Assembly (NCBI RefSeq): GCF_006874465.1
Contig: NZ_VIRL01000002.1
Span: 390,092-454,091 of the forward strand
DNA from: Microbispora bryophytorum
Lineage (GTDB): Bacteria > Actinomycetota > Actinomycetes > Streptosporangiales > Streptosporangiaceae
Direction of reading: 5' to 3'
DNA: 64,000 nt
Of this stretch, positions 26,193-34,678 are shown piece by piece. Below the pieces are notes generated by a model. The model searched no databases, had not been told where the DNA came from, and saw only the letters and a program-made list of their open reading frames with translations. The position numbers and the translations under genes are program-made. The stretch's first letter is position 1, and the number at the start of each line of letters is the position of its first letter.

Positions 26193-27329
26193 GTGCAGGG
26201 TATCTCCATCCGATCGGCGGCGCTCTCGGCGCTGCCGGGGGCGTTGTGGCGCGCGACGTTCGCACGGCCCGACGGCCGATGCGAGCCGAGCGGCGGGAGC
26301 GAGTCGTACGGGCAGGGGGATCCGGACGGCCCGTTCCCGGCGGACGTGCTGGGGGCCCTGCCGCAGGGTTTCGCCGGCCGGATCGTGGCGCGGTCGGGAG
26401 AGCGGGCCGGGGGAGTGGCCTGGCACGCGGCGCCGGACGGCGGTGGATGCTTCCCGGACGGGGACGGCTGGATATACGTGTCCAACTGCGCGCTGCCGCT
26501 GCTGGGCGGCGTGACGGCGCTGCGGTTCGCCCCGGACGGGGCCCTGCGCAGCGGATATCGCATCCTGTCCGGCGCCGACCGCTGCGGGGCCGGCGTCGCG
26601 ACACCGTGGCACACCTGGGTGTCGGGCGAGCGGACGCCGTACGGCCGGGTCTTCGAATGCGACCCGTACGGCCTGCGCGCCCCCATGCCCCGGCTCGCGA
26701 TGGGGCTGTTCGCGCACGGCGGCGTGGCCTGTGATCCCGACCGGGGCGTCGTCTACCTCACCGAAGGTGAGGCGGACGGATGCCTGTACCGGTTCCGTCC
26801 GGACGACTGGGGCGATCTCACGACGGGCGTTCTTGAGGTGATGGCCGGCGACCCCGGCGAGGAGTCCGTGGCCTGGGAACGGGTGCCGATCCCGGCTCTT
26901 CGCGACCATGTTCCCCTGCGTGAGCAGGTGAAGGGTGCCAGGAAGTTCGCGGGCGGCGGTGACTGTCGCTATTCCGGCGGCCTGGTTTGCTTTGTCACCG
27001 AGGGCGACGGCCGCGTGTGGGCGTACGACGCCGCCCGCGAACGCCTGACGGTGTTGCATCGGACGGCCGGCGGTGCGGACGGCGATGCGGCTGGCGATGC
27101 GTGCGGGGGGCCGGGCGGCGGTGCGGACGGCGAGATCACCCTCGTCGGCGGGGACCGGACGGTGCCGTTCCTGCGCGTCACGGGCGGCTGGACCGTCGCG
27201 GGCTCCTCGATGTCACCGGCCGGCGACAGGCTCTACTTCTCCTGCCGTCCACCGCGGGATGCCCGGCCCGTCCCGGCCGCCGTGACCGTCGAGGTCAGCG
27301 GGCCGTTCCGCGATCTCGTCCGGGCCTGA
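26193..27329 (+). CDS. PhoX/DUF839 family protein (possible phosphatase)
   Basis: A 378-residue protein resembling the six-bladed PhoX alkaline phosphatase and DUF839 family: GVATPWHTWVSGER (the GG-TPWGTW-ExE region), DPDRGVVYLTEGEADGCLYRF and FAGGGDCRYSGGLVCF (shortened) are recognisable. PhoX enzymes need iron and calcium and are exported by the Tat system, but here there is no Tat signal, so it may be cytoplasmic or truncated at the N-terminus. GTG 26193 is chosen because AAGGAGG lies 9 bases before it. Some expected acidic ligands cannot be confirmed by eye. Confidence 0.75.
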   Translation: MQGISIRSAALSALPGALWRATFARPDGRCEPSGGSESYGQGDPDGPFPADVLGALPQGFAGRIVARSGERAGGVAWHAAPDGGGCFPDGDGWIYVSNCALPLLGGVTALRFAPDGALRSGYRILSGADRCGAGVATPWHTWVSGERTPYGRVFECDPYGLRAPMPRLAMGLFAHGGVACDPDRGVVYLTEGEADGCLYRFRPDDWGDLTTGVLEVMAGDPGEESVAWERVPIPALRDHVPLREQVKGARKFAGGGDCRYSGGLVCFVTEGDGRVWAYDAARERLTVLHRTAGGADGDAAGDACGGPGGGADGEITLVGGDRTVPFLRVTGGWTVAGSSMSPAGDRLYFSCRPPRDARPVPAAVTVEVSGPFRDLVRA

Positions 27330-27536
27330 ACCGGCAGGCCGGCCGTCGCTCCGCATCGCCGGAACGGTCGCTCGTCGCAGCTCGGCCCGCACCGCCGGGA
27401 GGCTCCCCGGCCGTGACGAGCGGCGCGTCCGCCATGCCTGATCGACGGCCACGCACACGGAGCGGGCCGCCGCTCACGGGTTCCGCTCCACCGATTCCGG
27501 CATGGGGATCACGGCCGCCCGGACGGTCCTGGGAGG

Positions 27537-28445
27537 TTACAGGTCCCTGGCCCATATCTGATCGTTGACGGGGACGCCCGCCTCCTCGCCCGGGTGCTGC
27601 TCCATCAGTTCGAACCCCGCCGCCTGGTAGATCCGGCGGGCACTCGCGAGCGAGTCGCGGGTCCAGAGCATGATCCGCCGGTAGCCGGCCGCCGAGGCGA
27701 AGCGCAGGCACTCCTCGACCAGCCGCCCGCCGATGCCCCTGCCGCGCGCGGACGACTCGACCAGCAGCAGGCGGAGCTGGGCCGTCGTGTCGTCCTTGCG
27801 CACGCAGAAGACGCACCCCACCGGCTCGCCGCGCACCTCGGCGATCCAGCATGCCTCCCCGCTGGGGTCGTGGTTCTCGACGTAGTCGGCGACGATCCGT
27901 GCGACCAGGGCCTCGAACGCGGCGCCCCAGCCGTACTCCTCGCTGTAGACGACCCCGTGCCGGTGCACCACCCAGCCGAGGTCGCCCGCCCGCGGGGGCC
28001 TGATCACGTACGGCTCGTGCCGCTCGACGGGCTGCAGCAGGCTCCGCACGGCGCCCATCGCGGAGACGAGCCGGCGGCGTTCGGGATCGGTCAGCTTCGA
28101 CAGCAGGGTCTCGATCTCGCCGGCCGAGCGCCGGTCGAGCACGGCGAAGGTGTCGCGGCCCTTGGGGGTGAGCCGTACGACCTGGCGGCGGGCGTCCTCG
28201 GCCGAGCGCTCCCGGGACACGAGCCCGTCGGTCTCGAACCTGGCGAGAATCCTGCTCAGGTAGCCGGGGTCGAGACCGAGCACGGCCCTGACGCTGGCGG
28301 CGTCCGCCGCCTCCGTGGTGCCGAGTTCGAACAGCACTCGCGCCTCGGTCAGGGAGTAGGGGGTGTCGTGCATTCCCGCTCCGAGCACGCCGATGACGGA
28401 CGTGTAGAAGCGGTTGAAGGCCCGGACTTCCGAAACGATGTCCAT
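27537..28445 (-). CDS. MarR HTH - GNAT acetyltransferase fusion
   Basis: A 302-residue two-domain protein. Residues 1-140 are a MarR winged helix (LTEARVLFELGTTEAAD, LGLDPGYLSRILARFETDGLV). Residues 148-302 are a GNAT domain with the acetyl-CoA loop ESSARGRGIGGRLVEECL and a C-terminal Tyr-containing helix (RIYQAAGFELMEQHPGEE). Such fusions are widespread and are thought to couple sensing and acetylation; substrates are unknown. The gene is divergent from the phosphofructokinase, sharing a 263-base region that holds a DasR-like palindrome. Confidence 0.9.
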   Translation of the reverse strand: MDIVSEVRAFNRFYTSVIGVLGAGMHDTPYSLTEARVLFELGTTEAADAASVRAVLGLDPGYLSRILARFETDGLVSRERSAEDARRQVVRLTPKGRDTFAVLDRRSAGEIETLLSKLTDPERRRLVSAMGAVRSLLQPVERHEPYVIRPPRAGDLGWVVHRHGVVYSEEYGWGAAFEALVARIVADYVENHDPSGEACWIAEVRGEPVGCVFCVRKDDTTAQLRLLLVESSARGRGIGGRLVEECLRFASAAGYRRIMLWTRDSLASARRIYQAAGFELMEQHPGEEAGVPVNDQIWARDL

Positions 28446-28594
28446 TTTCCTTTGCCTAACTCAAGGAAATGATTGACGGAGTCAAACATAGAACCACGGA
28501 GGGCCGTTGGGAAGACGCCTGTCTCGCGACGCGGGCGGTCTCGCCGTGCGAGACTGAGTTGGTCTGGTCGGCCGGGTGGCGTAGCCTCTCCTTT

Positions 28595-28606
28595 TGGTCT
28601 AGACCA
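28595..28606. promoter_or_regulatory. DasR-type operator (dre) core
   Basis: TGGTCTAGACCA is a perfect 12-bp palindrome identical to the core of the DasR responsive element (consensus ACTGGTCTAGACCAGT). It lies 103 bases upstream of the phosphofructokinase start and 150 bases from the divergent MarR-GNAT start. DasR is the GntR repressor of N-acetylglucosamine and chitin metabolism in Streptomyces, relieved by glucosamine 6-phosphate. A dasR gene is not in the window. Confidence 0.7.
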
Positions 28607-28708
28607 TTGAGATAGGCTCGGGCGGAATCGGTGCGGTGGAGCGCCGGGGTCCGCGTCGGGCCGGCCGCGCCATTCCGCGCGTAATCCCAGATGGAGGAAG
28701 AACCCGTC

Positions 28709-29734
28709 ATGCGTATTGGAGTCCTGACCGGCGGCGGCGACTGCCCCGGGCTGAACGCGGTGATCCGCGGCGTCGTCCGCAAGGGCGTCGGCGTGTACGG
28801 GCACGAGTTCGTCGGGTTCCGGGACGGCTGGCGTGGCCCTCTGGAGGGCGACACCATGCCGCTCGACATCCAGGCCGTCCGTGGCATCCTGCCGCGTGGC
28901 GGCACGATCCTCGGCTCCTCCCGCACGAACCCGATCAAGATCGAGGGCGGTGTCGAGCGGATCAAGGAGAATCTCGCGGCGCAGGGCGTCGACGCGCTCA
29001 TCGCCATCGGCGGTGAGGACACGCTGGGCGTGGCCAAGCAGCTGTTCGACCGCGGCGTGAAGGTCGTCGGCGTGCCCAAGACGATCGACAACGACCTCAA
29101 CGCCACCGACTACACCTTCGGCTTCGACACCGCGGTCAACATCGCGATGGAGGCCATCGACCGGCTGCACACCACCGCGGAGTCGCACCACCGCGCGCTG
29201 ATCTGCGAGGTCATGGGCCGTCACGCGGGCTGGATCGCGCTGCACGCGGGCATGGCCGCCGGCGCCAACGTCATCCTGATCCCGGAAAAGCCCTTCGACA
29301 TCGAGAAGGTCTGCGCCTACGTCGAGTCGCGGTTCAAGACCCGCTACGCGCCGATCATCGTCGTCGCCGAGGGCGCCCACCCGCTTGAGGGCCAGATGGC
29401 GCTGCAGGCGGGCGAGCTGGACGCGTTCGGCCACGTGCGTCTCGGCGGCATCGGCGAGCTCCTCGCCAAGGAGATCGAGAAGCGCACCGGCAAGGAGGCC
29501 CGCACCACGGTCCTCGGCCACATCCAGCGCGGCGGCACCCCGACCGCCTACGACCGCGTGCTCGCGACCCGCTTCGGTCTCGGCGCGATCGACGCGGCGC
29601 ACGAGGGCGACTTCGGCAAGATGATCGCGCTGCGCGGCACCGACATCGTCCGCGTCGGCCTCGCCGACGCGACCGCCGAGCTCAAGACCGTGCCGCCCTC
29701 CCGCTACGAGGAGGCCGAGGTCTTCTTCGGCTGA
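28709..29734 (+). CDS. pfp: Phosphofructokinase of the PPi-dependent (Asp104/Lys124) type
   Basis: Phosphorylates fructose 6-phosphate to the 1,6-bisphosphate. MRIGVLTGGGDCPGLNAV is the nucleotide/PPi loop, PKTIDNDLNATD the catalytic loop. The equivalent of E. coli residue 104 is Asp in GGEDTLG and residue 124 is Lys in PKTIDND. Both residues mark PPi-dependent enzymes, whereas ATP-dependent actinomycete enzymes keep Gly at 104. The phosphoryl donor is therefore probably pyrophosphate, making the reaction reversible. ATG 28709 has GGAGGAAG eight bases upstream; length 341. A DasR-like site lies upstream. Confidence 0.85.
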   Translation: MRIGVLTGGGDCPGLNAVIRGVVRKGVGVYGHEFVGFRDGWRGPLEGDTMPLDIQAVRGILPRGGTILGSSRTNPIKIEGGVERIKENLAAQGVDALIAIGGEDTLGVAKQLFDRGVKVVGVPKTIDNDLNATDYTFGFDTAVNIAMEAIDRLHTTAESHHRALICEVMGRHAGWIALHAGMAAGANVILIPEKPFDIEKVCAYVESRFKTRYAPIIVVAEGAHPLEGQMALQAGELDAFGHVRLGGIGELLAKEIEKRTGKEARTTVLGHIQRGGTPTAYDRVLATRFGLGAIDAAHEGDFGKMIALRGTDIVRVGLADATAELKTVPPSRYEEAEVFFG

Positions 29735-29773
29735 TCGGTCACGGGCCCGTCACCGCGGCCCGGGCACGATCCT

Positions 29774-29807
29774 GTACGGCTCCCGCGTCGCCCCGCGGGA
29801 GCCGTAC
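29774..29807 (+). terminator. Terminator after phosphofructokinase
   Basis: A perfect 14-bp stem (GTACGGCTCCCGCG, arms 29774-29787 and 29794-29807) with a 6-base loop, 40 bases after the stop codon, before the MacS kinase gene. No U-run. Confidence 0.75.
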
Positions 29808-29919
29808 GCATGCGGGGCCCCGAAGGGCGCCGGATGCACGCGCGAAAGCGTGGCGATTGCCCGATCATGTGAGCGGAGGGCCCGGCCCTCCCGGCTCGCG
29901 ATCAGGAGAGGGCGCCGCG

Positions 29920-31167
29920 ATGGGCATCGAGGGACCGTTCTGGCGGGCGATCGGGGTCTTCCGCGTGGCGTCGCTCGCGTACGCCGCGCTGCTCGTGCTC
30001 AGGGCCGGCGGCTACGCCCGTCCCGCCGCGGCCTGGGCCGTCGTCGGGGTGATGGCCGTCTGGACGGTCGTCATGCTCGTCCCGCCTCCCGCCGCGCGGC
30101 GTGGGCCGCTGCTGGCCGCCGATCTCGTCGTCACGGCGGGATGCCTGCTGGCCACGCCGTACGCGCAAAGTAGCGGCGACATCCTGGACGGTGCGCTGCC
30201 GATCACGGCGACCTGGGTGGCCGGGCCTGTCCTGGCGTACGGCGTGGCGCGGGGACGCCGGGCCGGCGCCGTCGCCGCCGCGATCATGTCGGCGGCCGAC
30301 CTGTGGCTGCGCAGCGGCCACGGGGTCGACCTCGCCTCGATCCCGGTGAACGGCGCCGTTCTCATGTTCATGGCCGGAGTCGTCGTCGGGCACGTCGCCC
30401 GGCTCGCGCGGGAGGCCGAGGAGCGCATGCGGCGCGCCGCGCGGATCGAGGCGGCGGGCCGCGAGCGGGAGCGGCTGGCCCGGGGCATCCACGACTCGGT
30501 GCTTCAGGTGCTGGCCCTGGTGCAGCGCAGGGGCGCGGAGATCGGCGGCGAGGCGGCCGAGCTGGGCAGGCTCGCGGGGGAGCAGGAGGCGGCGCTGCGG
30601 GCGCTGGTGCAGGCCCCGCCGGTGGCTGAGGCGCCGGACCCTGCGCCACCGCCGGGCCTTCGCGGCCGGCTCAGGTCGCCGGCGCGGCCTCGCCGTCACC
30701 TCGACGGCGCTGGATGTCCAGAAACGGGCCTCACGAGAACCGGCCCTGCGGAGCCCGAGGTCGATCTGCGTGACCTGCTGCGGCCGTACGGCACCTCCCG
30801 GGTGACCGTGTCCGCGCCCGCGACACCGCTGTCGTTGCCTGCCGAGAGCGCGCGGGAGGTGGCGGCGGCCGTCGGCGCGGCCCTCGACAACGTCGTGCGG
30901 CACTGTCCCGACGGCGCCCGCGCGTGGATACTCGCGGAGGAGGACGGCGGCGCGGTGGTCGTCACCGTGCGCGACGACGGGCCGGGCATCGCCGAGGGCC
31001 GGCTGGAGCAGGCGGCCCGCGAGGGGCGCATGGGCGTGGCCCGCTCGATCCGGGGCCGCGTGACCGACCTCGGCGGCACGGTGGCGATCACCTCGTCGCG
31101 GACGGGAACGGAGATCGAGCTGTCGGTCCCGGTGCGGGCGGACGAAGGAAGCGAGAGGCGGTCGTGA
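29920..31167 (+). CDS. macS: MacS-family sensor histidine kinase
   Basis: A 415-residue membrane kinase. Residues 1-170 contain about five hydrophobic helices (FWRAIGVFRVASLAYAALL onward). The phosphoacceptor helix RERLARGIHDSVLQVLALV carries His within the GIHDSVLQ motif of the NarL-type HisKA_3 family, and the C-terminal HATPase domain has N-box and ATP-lid motifs (ALDNVVRH, DDGPGI). ATG 29920 has AGGAGAGG eight bases before it. It overlaps the response regulator by four bases. It resembles MacS of Streptomyces, where MacRS acts on morphogenesis, and lies next to pfk as in S. coelicolor (recollection). Confidence 0.88.
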   Translation: MGIEGPFWRAIGVFRVASLAYAALLVLRAGGYARPAAAWAVVGVMAVWTVVMLVPPPAARRGPLLAADLVVTAGCLLATPYAQSSGDILDGALPITATWVAGPVLAYGVARGRRAGAVAAAIMSAADLWLRSGHGVDLASIPVNGAVLMFMAGVVVGHVARLAREAEERMRRAARIEAAGRERERLARGIHDSVLQVLALVQRRGAEIGGEAAELGRLAGEQEAALRALVQAPPVAEAPDPAPPPGLRGRLRSPARPRRHLDGAGCPETGLTRTGPAEPEVDLRDLLRPYGTSRVTVSAPATPLSLPAESAREVAAAVGAALDNVVRHCPDGARAWILAEEDGGAVVVTVRDDGPGIAEGRLEQAAREGRMGVARSIRGRVTDLGGTVAITSSRTGTEIELSVPVRADEGSERRS

Positions 31168-31985
31168 GCGGAGACGGACGGCTGCGCGCGGATGATGCCG
31201 CGCGCCGGGCCGCGGGCACAGAGCCCGAGGATGCGCGGGCTGAGGATGCGCGGGCCGAGGACGCGGGGGCGGTAGACGCGATGGCCGAGGTCGCGGGGGC
31301 GGCAGACGGCCGTGAACGCCCGCGGGTGCGGGTCATGGTGGTGGACGACCACCCGATGTGGCGGGAGGGGGTCGCCCGGGACCTGACCGAGGCCGGATAC
31401 GACGTCGTCGCCGCCACCGGAGAGGGCCGCCAGGCGCTGCGCGTCGCGGCGGCGGTGCGGCCGGGCGTGGTCGTGCTCGACCTGCGGCTGCCGGACCTGC
31501 CGGGCGTGGAGGTGGCCCGGGGGCTGGGCGCGTCCGCGGCGCCGCCGCGCGTGCTGGTCCTGTCGGCCAGTGCCGAGGAGGCGGACGTGCTGGAGGCGGT
31601 CAAGGCGGGCGCCTCTGGATATCTCGTGAAATCGGCGAGCCGGGAGGAGTTCCTCGACGCGGTCCGGCGCACCGCCGAGGGCGACGCCGTCTTCACCCCC
31701 GGCCTGGCCGGGCTGGTGCTGGGGGAGTACCGCAGGCTGGCCCACCGGCCTGCCGGCCCGGGCCCGGACGCCGCGCAGGACGGCCCCCGGCTGACCGACC
31801 GGGAGACCGAGGTGCTGCGCATGGTCGCCAAGGGCCTGACGTACCGGCAGATCGCCGAACGTCTGGTGCTGTCGCATCGCACCGTGCAGAACCACGTGCA
31901 GAACACGCTGAGCAAGCTCCAGCTCCACAACCGGGTCGAGCTGGTCCGCTACGCGATAGACAAGGGCCTGGCCGAACTCGACTAG
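31164..31985 (+). CDS. macR: NarL/LuxR response regulator (MacR-like)
   Basis: Partner of the preceding kinase, with a GTGA overlap. A receiver domain (VMVVDDHPMWREGV, phospho-Asp in VVVLDLRLPDLPG, Lys in YLVKSAS) is followed by a LuxR HTH (LTDREVLRMVAKGLTYRQ condensed; RTVQNHVQNTLSKL). The N-terminus is unusual: residues 20-50 consist of EDARAEDAG-type repeats coded by a 15-bp tandem tract near 31215-31270, absent from typical regulators. Domains downstream are normal, so it is probably functional. Confidence 0.88.
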   Translation: MSGDGRLRADDAARRAAGTEPEDARAEDARAEDAGAVDAMAEVAGAADGRERPRVRVMVVDDHPMWREGVARDLTEAGYDVVAATGEGRQALRVAAAVRPGVVVLDLRLPDLPGVEVARGLGASAAPPRVLVLSASAEEADVLEAVKAGASGYLVKSASREEFLDAVRRTAEGDAVFTPGLAGLVLGEYRRLAHRPAGPGPDAAQDGPRLTDRETEVLRMVAKGLTYRQIAERLVLSHRTVQNHVQNTLSKLQLHNRVELVRYAIDKGLAELD

Positions 31986-32127
31986 ACGGTAATCGTCTCT
32001 GTCGCGGCGACGGCATTACAGTGGGGAAGCCCGCATCGCTGTGACGCGTTGTCCTTGGCGTATGTCCCCTGGCCGCGCCCTTTCCCCGGCGTGACGGCCG
32101 TCCATGTCCGTCCGGAGGTTTCCACAT

Positions 32128-33324
32128 ATGACCATGACCGCCCTCGGAGAGCCCTCGGTGCTGCTCAAATTAGGCGAGGTGGTTCTCAAGGGCCGGAACC
32201 GCGAGATCTTCGAGATGCGCCTGCGGGCGAACATCAAGCACGCTCTCAAGGATCACCGGGTCGACATCCGCCAGCGGCACGGGGTGATCGCCCTGTTCCT
32301 GCCCTCGGGAACCGAGGTGGAGGAGGCCGAGGCGGTGGCGGCCCGCGTCGCCGACGTGCCCGGGATCGTGCTGGTCCATCTCGCGTGGCGGGTGCCGAAG
32401 GACCTGGACACGATCACCAAGGCCGCCATCGAGCTGATCAGGGACAGCGACGAGGTGGCCCGCAAGGCGCGCTTCGCCGTACGGGCGCGGCGTCGCGACA
32501 AGCGCTTCCCGCTGCGCTCCAACGAGCTGGACCGCATCGTCGGCGGGGCGATCAACGACACCTACGGGCTGCCGGTCGACCTGAGCAAGCCGGAACTGAC
32601 CGTGCACATCGAGGTGGACAGGGACGAGGCGTTCCTGTTCACCGAGGGCCGCCCGGGCCAGGGCGGCCTGCCGGTCGGCTCCAGCGGCCGGGCGCTGGCG
32701 CTGCTGTCCGGCGGCATCGACTCCCCGGTCGCCGCCTACCGCATGATGCGCCGCGGCCTGCGGGTCGACTTCCTGCACTTCTCCGGCATCCCGTTCACCA
32801 CGTCGGAGTCGATCTATAAGGCGTACGCGCTGGTGCGCAACCTGGACAAGTTCCAGGGCAAGTCGCGGCTGTGGGTGGTGCCGTTCGGCAAGGCGCAGCA
32901 GTCGATCAAGAACTCCGGCCAGGACCGGCTCGCGGTGATCGCGCAGCGGCGGCTGATGCTCAAGACGGCCGAGGAGGTCGCCCACCGCATCCACGCCGAG
33001 GCGCTGGTCACCGGTGACAGCCTCGGCCAGGTCTCCTCGCAGACCCTGGCCAACATCACGGCCCAGGACCACGCCGTGGACCTGCCGATCCTGCGCCCGC
33101 TGATCGGCCTGGACAAGACCGAGATCATGGCCGAGGCCCGCCGGATCGGAACGCTGGAGATCTCCGAGCTGCCGGACGAGGACTGCTGCACGCTGCTCGC
33201 GCCCCGGCAGGCCGAGACCCGAGCGAAGATCGAGGACCTCCAGCAGATCGAGCGGCGCCTCGACGCGGAGGATCTCGCCGCCCAGCTGGCCGACTCCATC
33301 CAGCCGTACAAGCTCGACGTCTGA
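32128..33324 (+). CDS. thiI: tRNA 4-thiouridine synthase ThiI
   Basis: Adenylates tRNA uridine 8 and transfers sulfur from an IscS-type persulfide; it also links to thiazole formation in some organisms. A ferredoxin-like and THUMP region spans residues 10-170 and the PP-loop ATPase motif is LLSGGIDSPVAAYRMMRRG. A DCCTLLAP cysteine pair lies near the C-terminus. There is no rhodanese domain, as in most non-enteric ThiI. Length 398. ATG 32128 is preferred (GGAGG 10 bases upstream). A strong convergent terminator follows. Confidence 0.88.
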   Translation: MTMTALGEPSVLLKLGEVVLKGRNREIFEMRLRANIKHALKDHRVDIRQRHGVIALFLPSGTEVEEAEAVAARVADVPGIVLVHLAWRVPKDLDTITKAAIELIRDSDEVARKARFAVRARRRDKRFPLRSNELDRIVGGAINDTYGLPVDLSKPELTVHIEVDRDEAFLFTEGRPGQGGLPVGSSGRALALLSGGIDSPVAAYRMMRRGLRVDFLHFSGIPFTTSESIYKAYALVRNLDKFQGKSRLWVVPFGKAQQSIKNSGQDRLAVIAQRRLMLKTAEEVAHRIHAEALVTGDSLGQVSSQTLANITAQDHAVDLPILRPLIGLDKTEIMAEARRIGTLEISELPDEDCCTLLAPRQAETRAKIEDLQQIERRLDAEDLAAQLADSIQPYKLDV

Positions 33325-33331
33325 GCCGGTG

Positions 33332-33360
33332 CCGGCCCCCGGGCGTCGCCCGGGGGCCGG
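33332..33360. terminator. Bidirectional terminator between thiI and aroF
   Basis: A perfect 13-bp stem (CCGGCCCCCGGGC, arms 33332-33344 and 33348-33360) with a 3-base GTC loop, immediately after thiI and 19 bases before the convergent aroF stop. Confidence 0.78.
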
Positions 33361-33379
33361 TGGTTTCGAGTCGCGCGGG

Positions 33380-34432
33380 TCAGGCGAGGGCGGGCGCCGC
33401 GACCCCGGTGGGCGTGACGGCCGCCGTCCGGCCCAGCAGCGGGGGGAAGTCGCGCATGACCGTCGCGAGGTCGTCCAGGTCCCCGTTCACCAGGGCCTGC
33501 GGGCCGTCGCACAGGGCCTGCTCGGGGTGGGGGTGGACGTCGACGATCAGGCCGTCGGCCCCGACCGCGACGGCGGCCCGCGACAGCGGCAGCACGAGGT
33601 CGCGCCGGCCGCCGGAGTGTGACGGGTCCACGATCACCGGCAGGTGCGACAGCCGCTGCACGACCGGGACCGCCGAGATGTCGAGGGTGTTGCGGGTGGC
33701 GGGCTCGTAGGTGCGGATTCCCCGCTCGCACAGCACGATGTCGAGGTTGCCGCGCTGGGCGACGTACTCGGCCGCCATCAGCCACTCCTCGATGGTCGCC
33801 GTCATGCCCCGCTTCAGCATGACCGGCTTGCCCGCCGCGCCCACGGCCTGCAGCAGCGCGAAGTTCCCCGCGTTGCGGGTGCCGACCTGCAGCATGTCGG
33901 CGTACGACGCGACGAGCGCCACGTCGTGGGCGTCCACGACCTCGGTGACGATCGGCAGCCCGGTCTGCTCGCGTACGTCGGCCAGGATCCGCAGGCCCTT
34001 CTCGCCCAGTCCCTGGAAGGCGTACGGCGAGGTGCGCGGCTTGTAGGCGCCGCCGCGCAGCAGCGTCGCGCCCGCCGCCTTGGCCATCAGCGCGGCCTCC
34101 AGCGTCTGCTCCGGCGTCTCGACCGCGCACGGGCCCGCGATGAGGGTGACGGTGTCCGGCCCGATCGGCACGCCGCGCACGGTCACCGTGGAGCGTTGCG
34201 GATGGTTCTCCCTGCTCACGAGCTTGTACGGCGTGGAGACCCGCACGACGTCCGCGACGCCCGGCATGGCGCGCAGGTTCAGCGTGGCGAACTGCTCGAC
34301 GTCGCCGACGAGGCCGACGATCGTGCGGTTCACGCCGCGGCTCGCGAACGCCTCCCCTCCGGCCGCGGCGACGAGGTCGGTGATCGCCTCGATGTCGTCC
34401 TGGGTGGCTTCGGGGGTCATGACGATGACCAT
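33380..34432 (-). CDS. aroF: DAHP synthase, class I (AroA-beta type)
   Basis: First enzyme of the shikimate pathway: condenses phosphoenolpyruvate and erythrose 4-phosphate. The N-terminal ferredoxin-like regulatory domain spans about residues 1-75 (MVIVMTPEATQDD). The catalytic domain has IAGPCAVE, KPRTSPYAFQG, LCERGIRTYE and DPSHSGGRRD, typical of the Bacillus/Thermotoga-type enzyme. ATG 34432 has AGGAG six bases upstream; 350 residues. It is preceded by a leader peptide and hairpin (see 34473-34592), so transcription attenuation is expected. M. tuberculosis has a class II enzyme at the equivalent position (Rv2178c). Confidence 0.92.
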   Translation of the reverse strand: MVIVMTPEATQDDIEAITDLVAAAGGEAFASRGVNRTIVGLVGDVEQFATLNLRAMPGVADVVRVSTPYKLVSRENHPQRSTVTVRGVPIGPDTVTLIAGPCAVETPEQTLEAALMAKAAGATLLRGGAYKPRTSPYAFQGLGEKGLRILADVREQTGLPIVTEVVDAHDVALVASYADMLQVGTRNAGNFALLQAVGAAGKPVMLKRGMTATIEEWLMAAEYVAQRGNLDIVLCERGIRTYEPATRNTLDISAVPVVQRLSHLPVIVDPSHSGGRRDLVLPLSRAAVAVGADGLIVDVHPHPEQALCDGPQALVNGDLDDLATVMRDFPPLLGRTAAVTPTGVAAPALA

Positions 34433-34472
34433 GGTGACTCCTGTCGCGGTGAACGGTGCGGGTCGGAAACGA

Positions 34473-34507
34473 CGAAGGCCCCGGGTCCTGTGGACCCGGG
34501 GCCTTCG
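34473..34507 (-). terminator. Attenuator hairpin upstream of aroF
   Basis: A perfect 16-bp stem (arms 34473-34488 and 34492-34507, loop TGT) followed on the minus strand by TCGTTTCC. It lies between a leader ORF and aroF. GGACCC at 34554-34559 and GGACC at 34545-34549 (minus-strand sense) can pair with the GGGTCC of the hairpin arm, a possible antiterminator. Confidence 0.8.
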
Positions 34508-34520
34508 TTCGCCGTGGCTG

Positions 34521-34592
34521 TCAGCGCAGCGCATGGAGGCGATCGGTCCTCACGGGTCCGTCGCCATACCAAAACGACCAAGCGGTGCGCAT
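34521..34592 (-). CDS. aroF leader peptide with aromatic run
   Basis: A 23-residue ORF whose residues 5-9 are Trp-Ser-Phe-Trp-Tyr, far too many aromatic residues for chance in this genome. It ends 13 bases before the hairpin. No ribosome site precedes ATG 34592, but a TATATT -10-like element (34600-34605) ends 7 bases before it, so the mRNA may be leaderless. Stalling at Trp, Phe or Tyr codons would favour the antiterminator. Too short for gene prediction by size alone; the evidence is composition and position. Confidence 0.78.
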   Translation of the reverse strand: MRTAWSFWYGDGPVRTDRLHALR

Positions 34593-34678
34593 GTGACGCA
34601 ATATAGCGCATGCTTTCTTGATCATGCCGCACTCCGCGTCAGGGGGCCGGTGCGGTCGTCCTCGCGGCGGATGGCAGG

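Noticed and set aside
28349-29602. Long minus-strand ORF (417 codons)
   Set aside because: Antisense to the phosphofructokinase, no motif; shadow frame.
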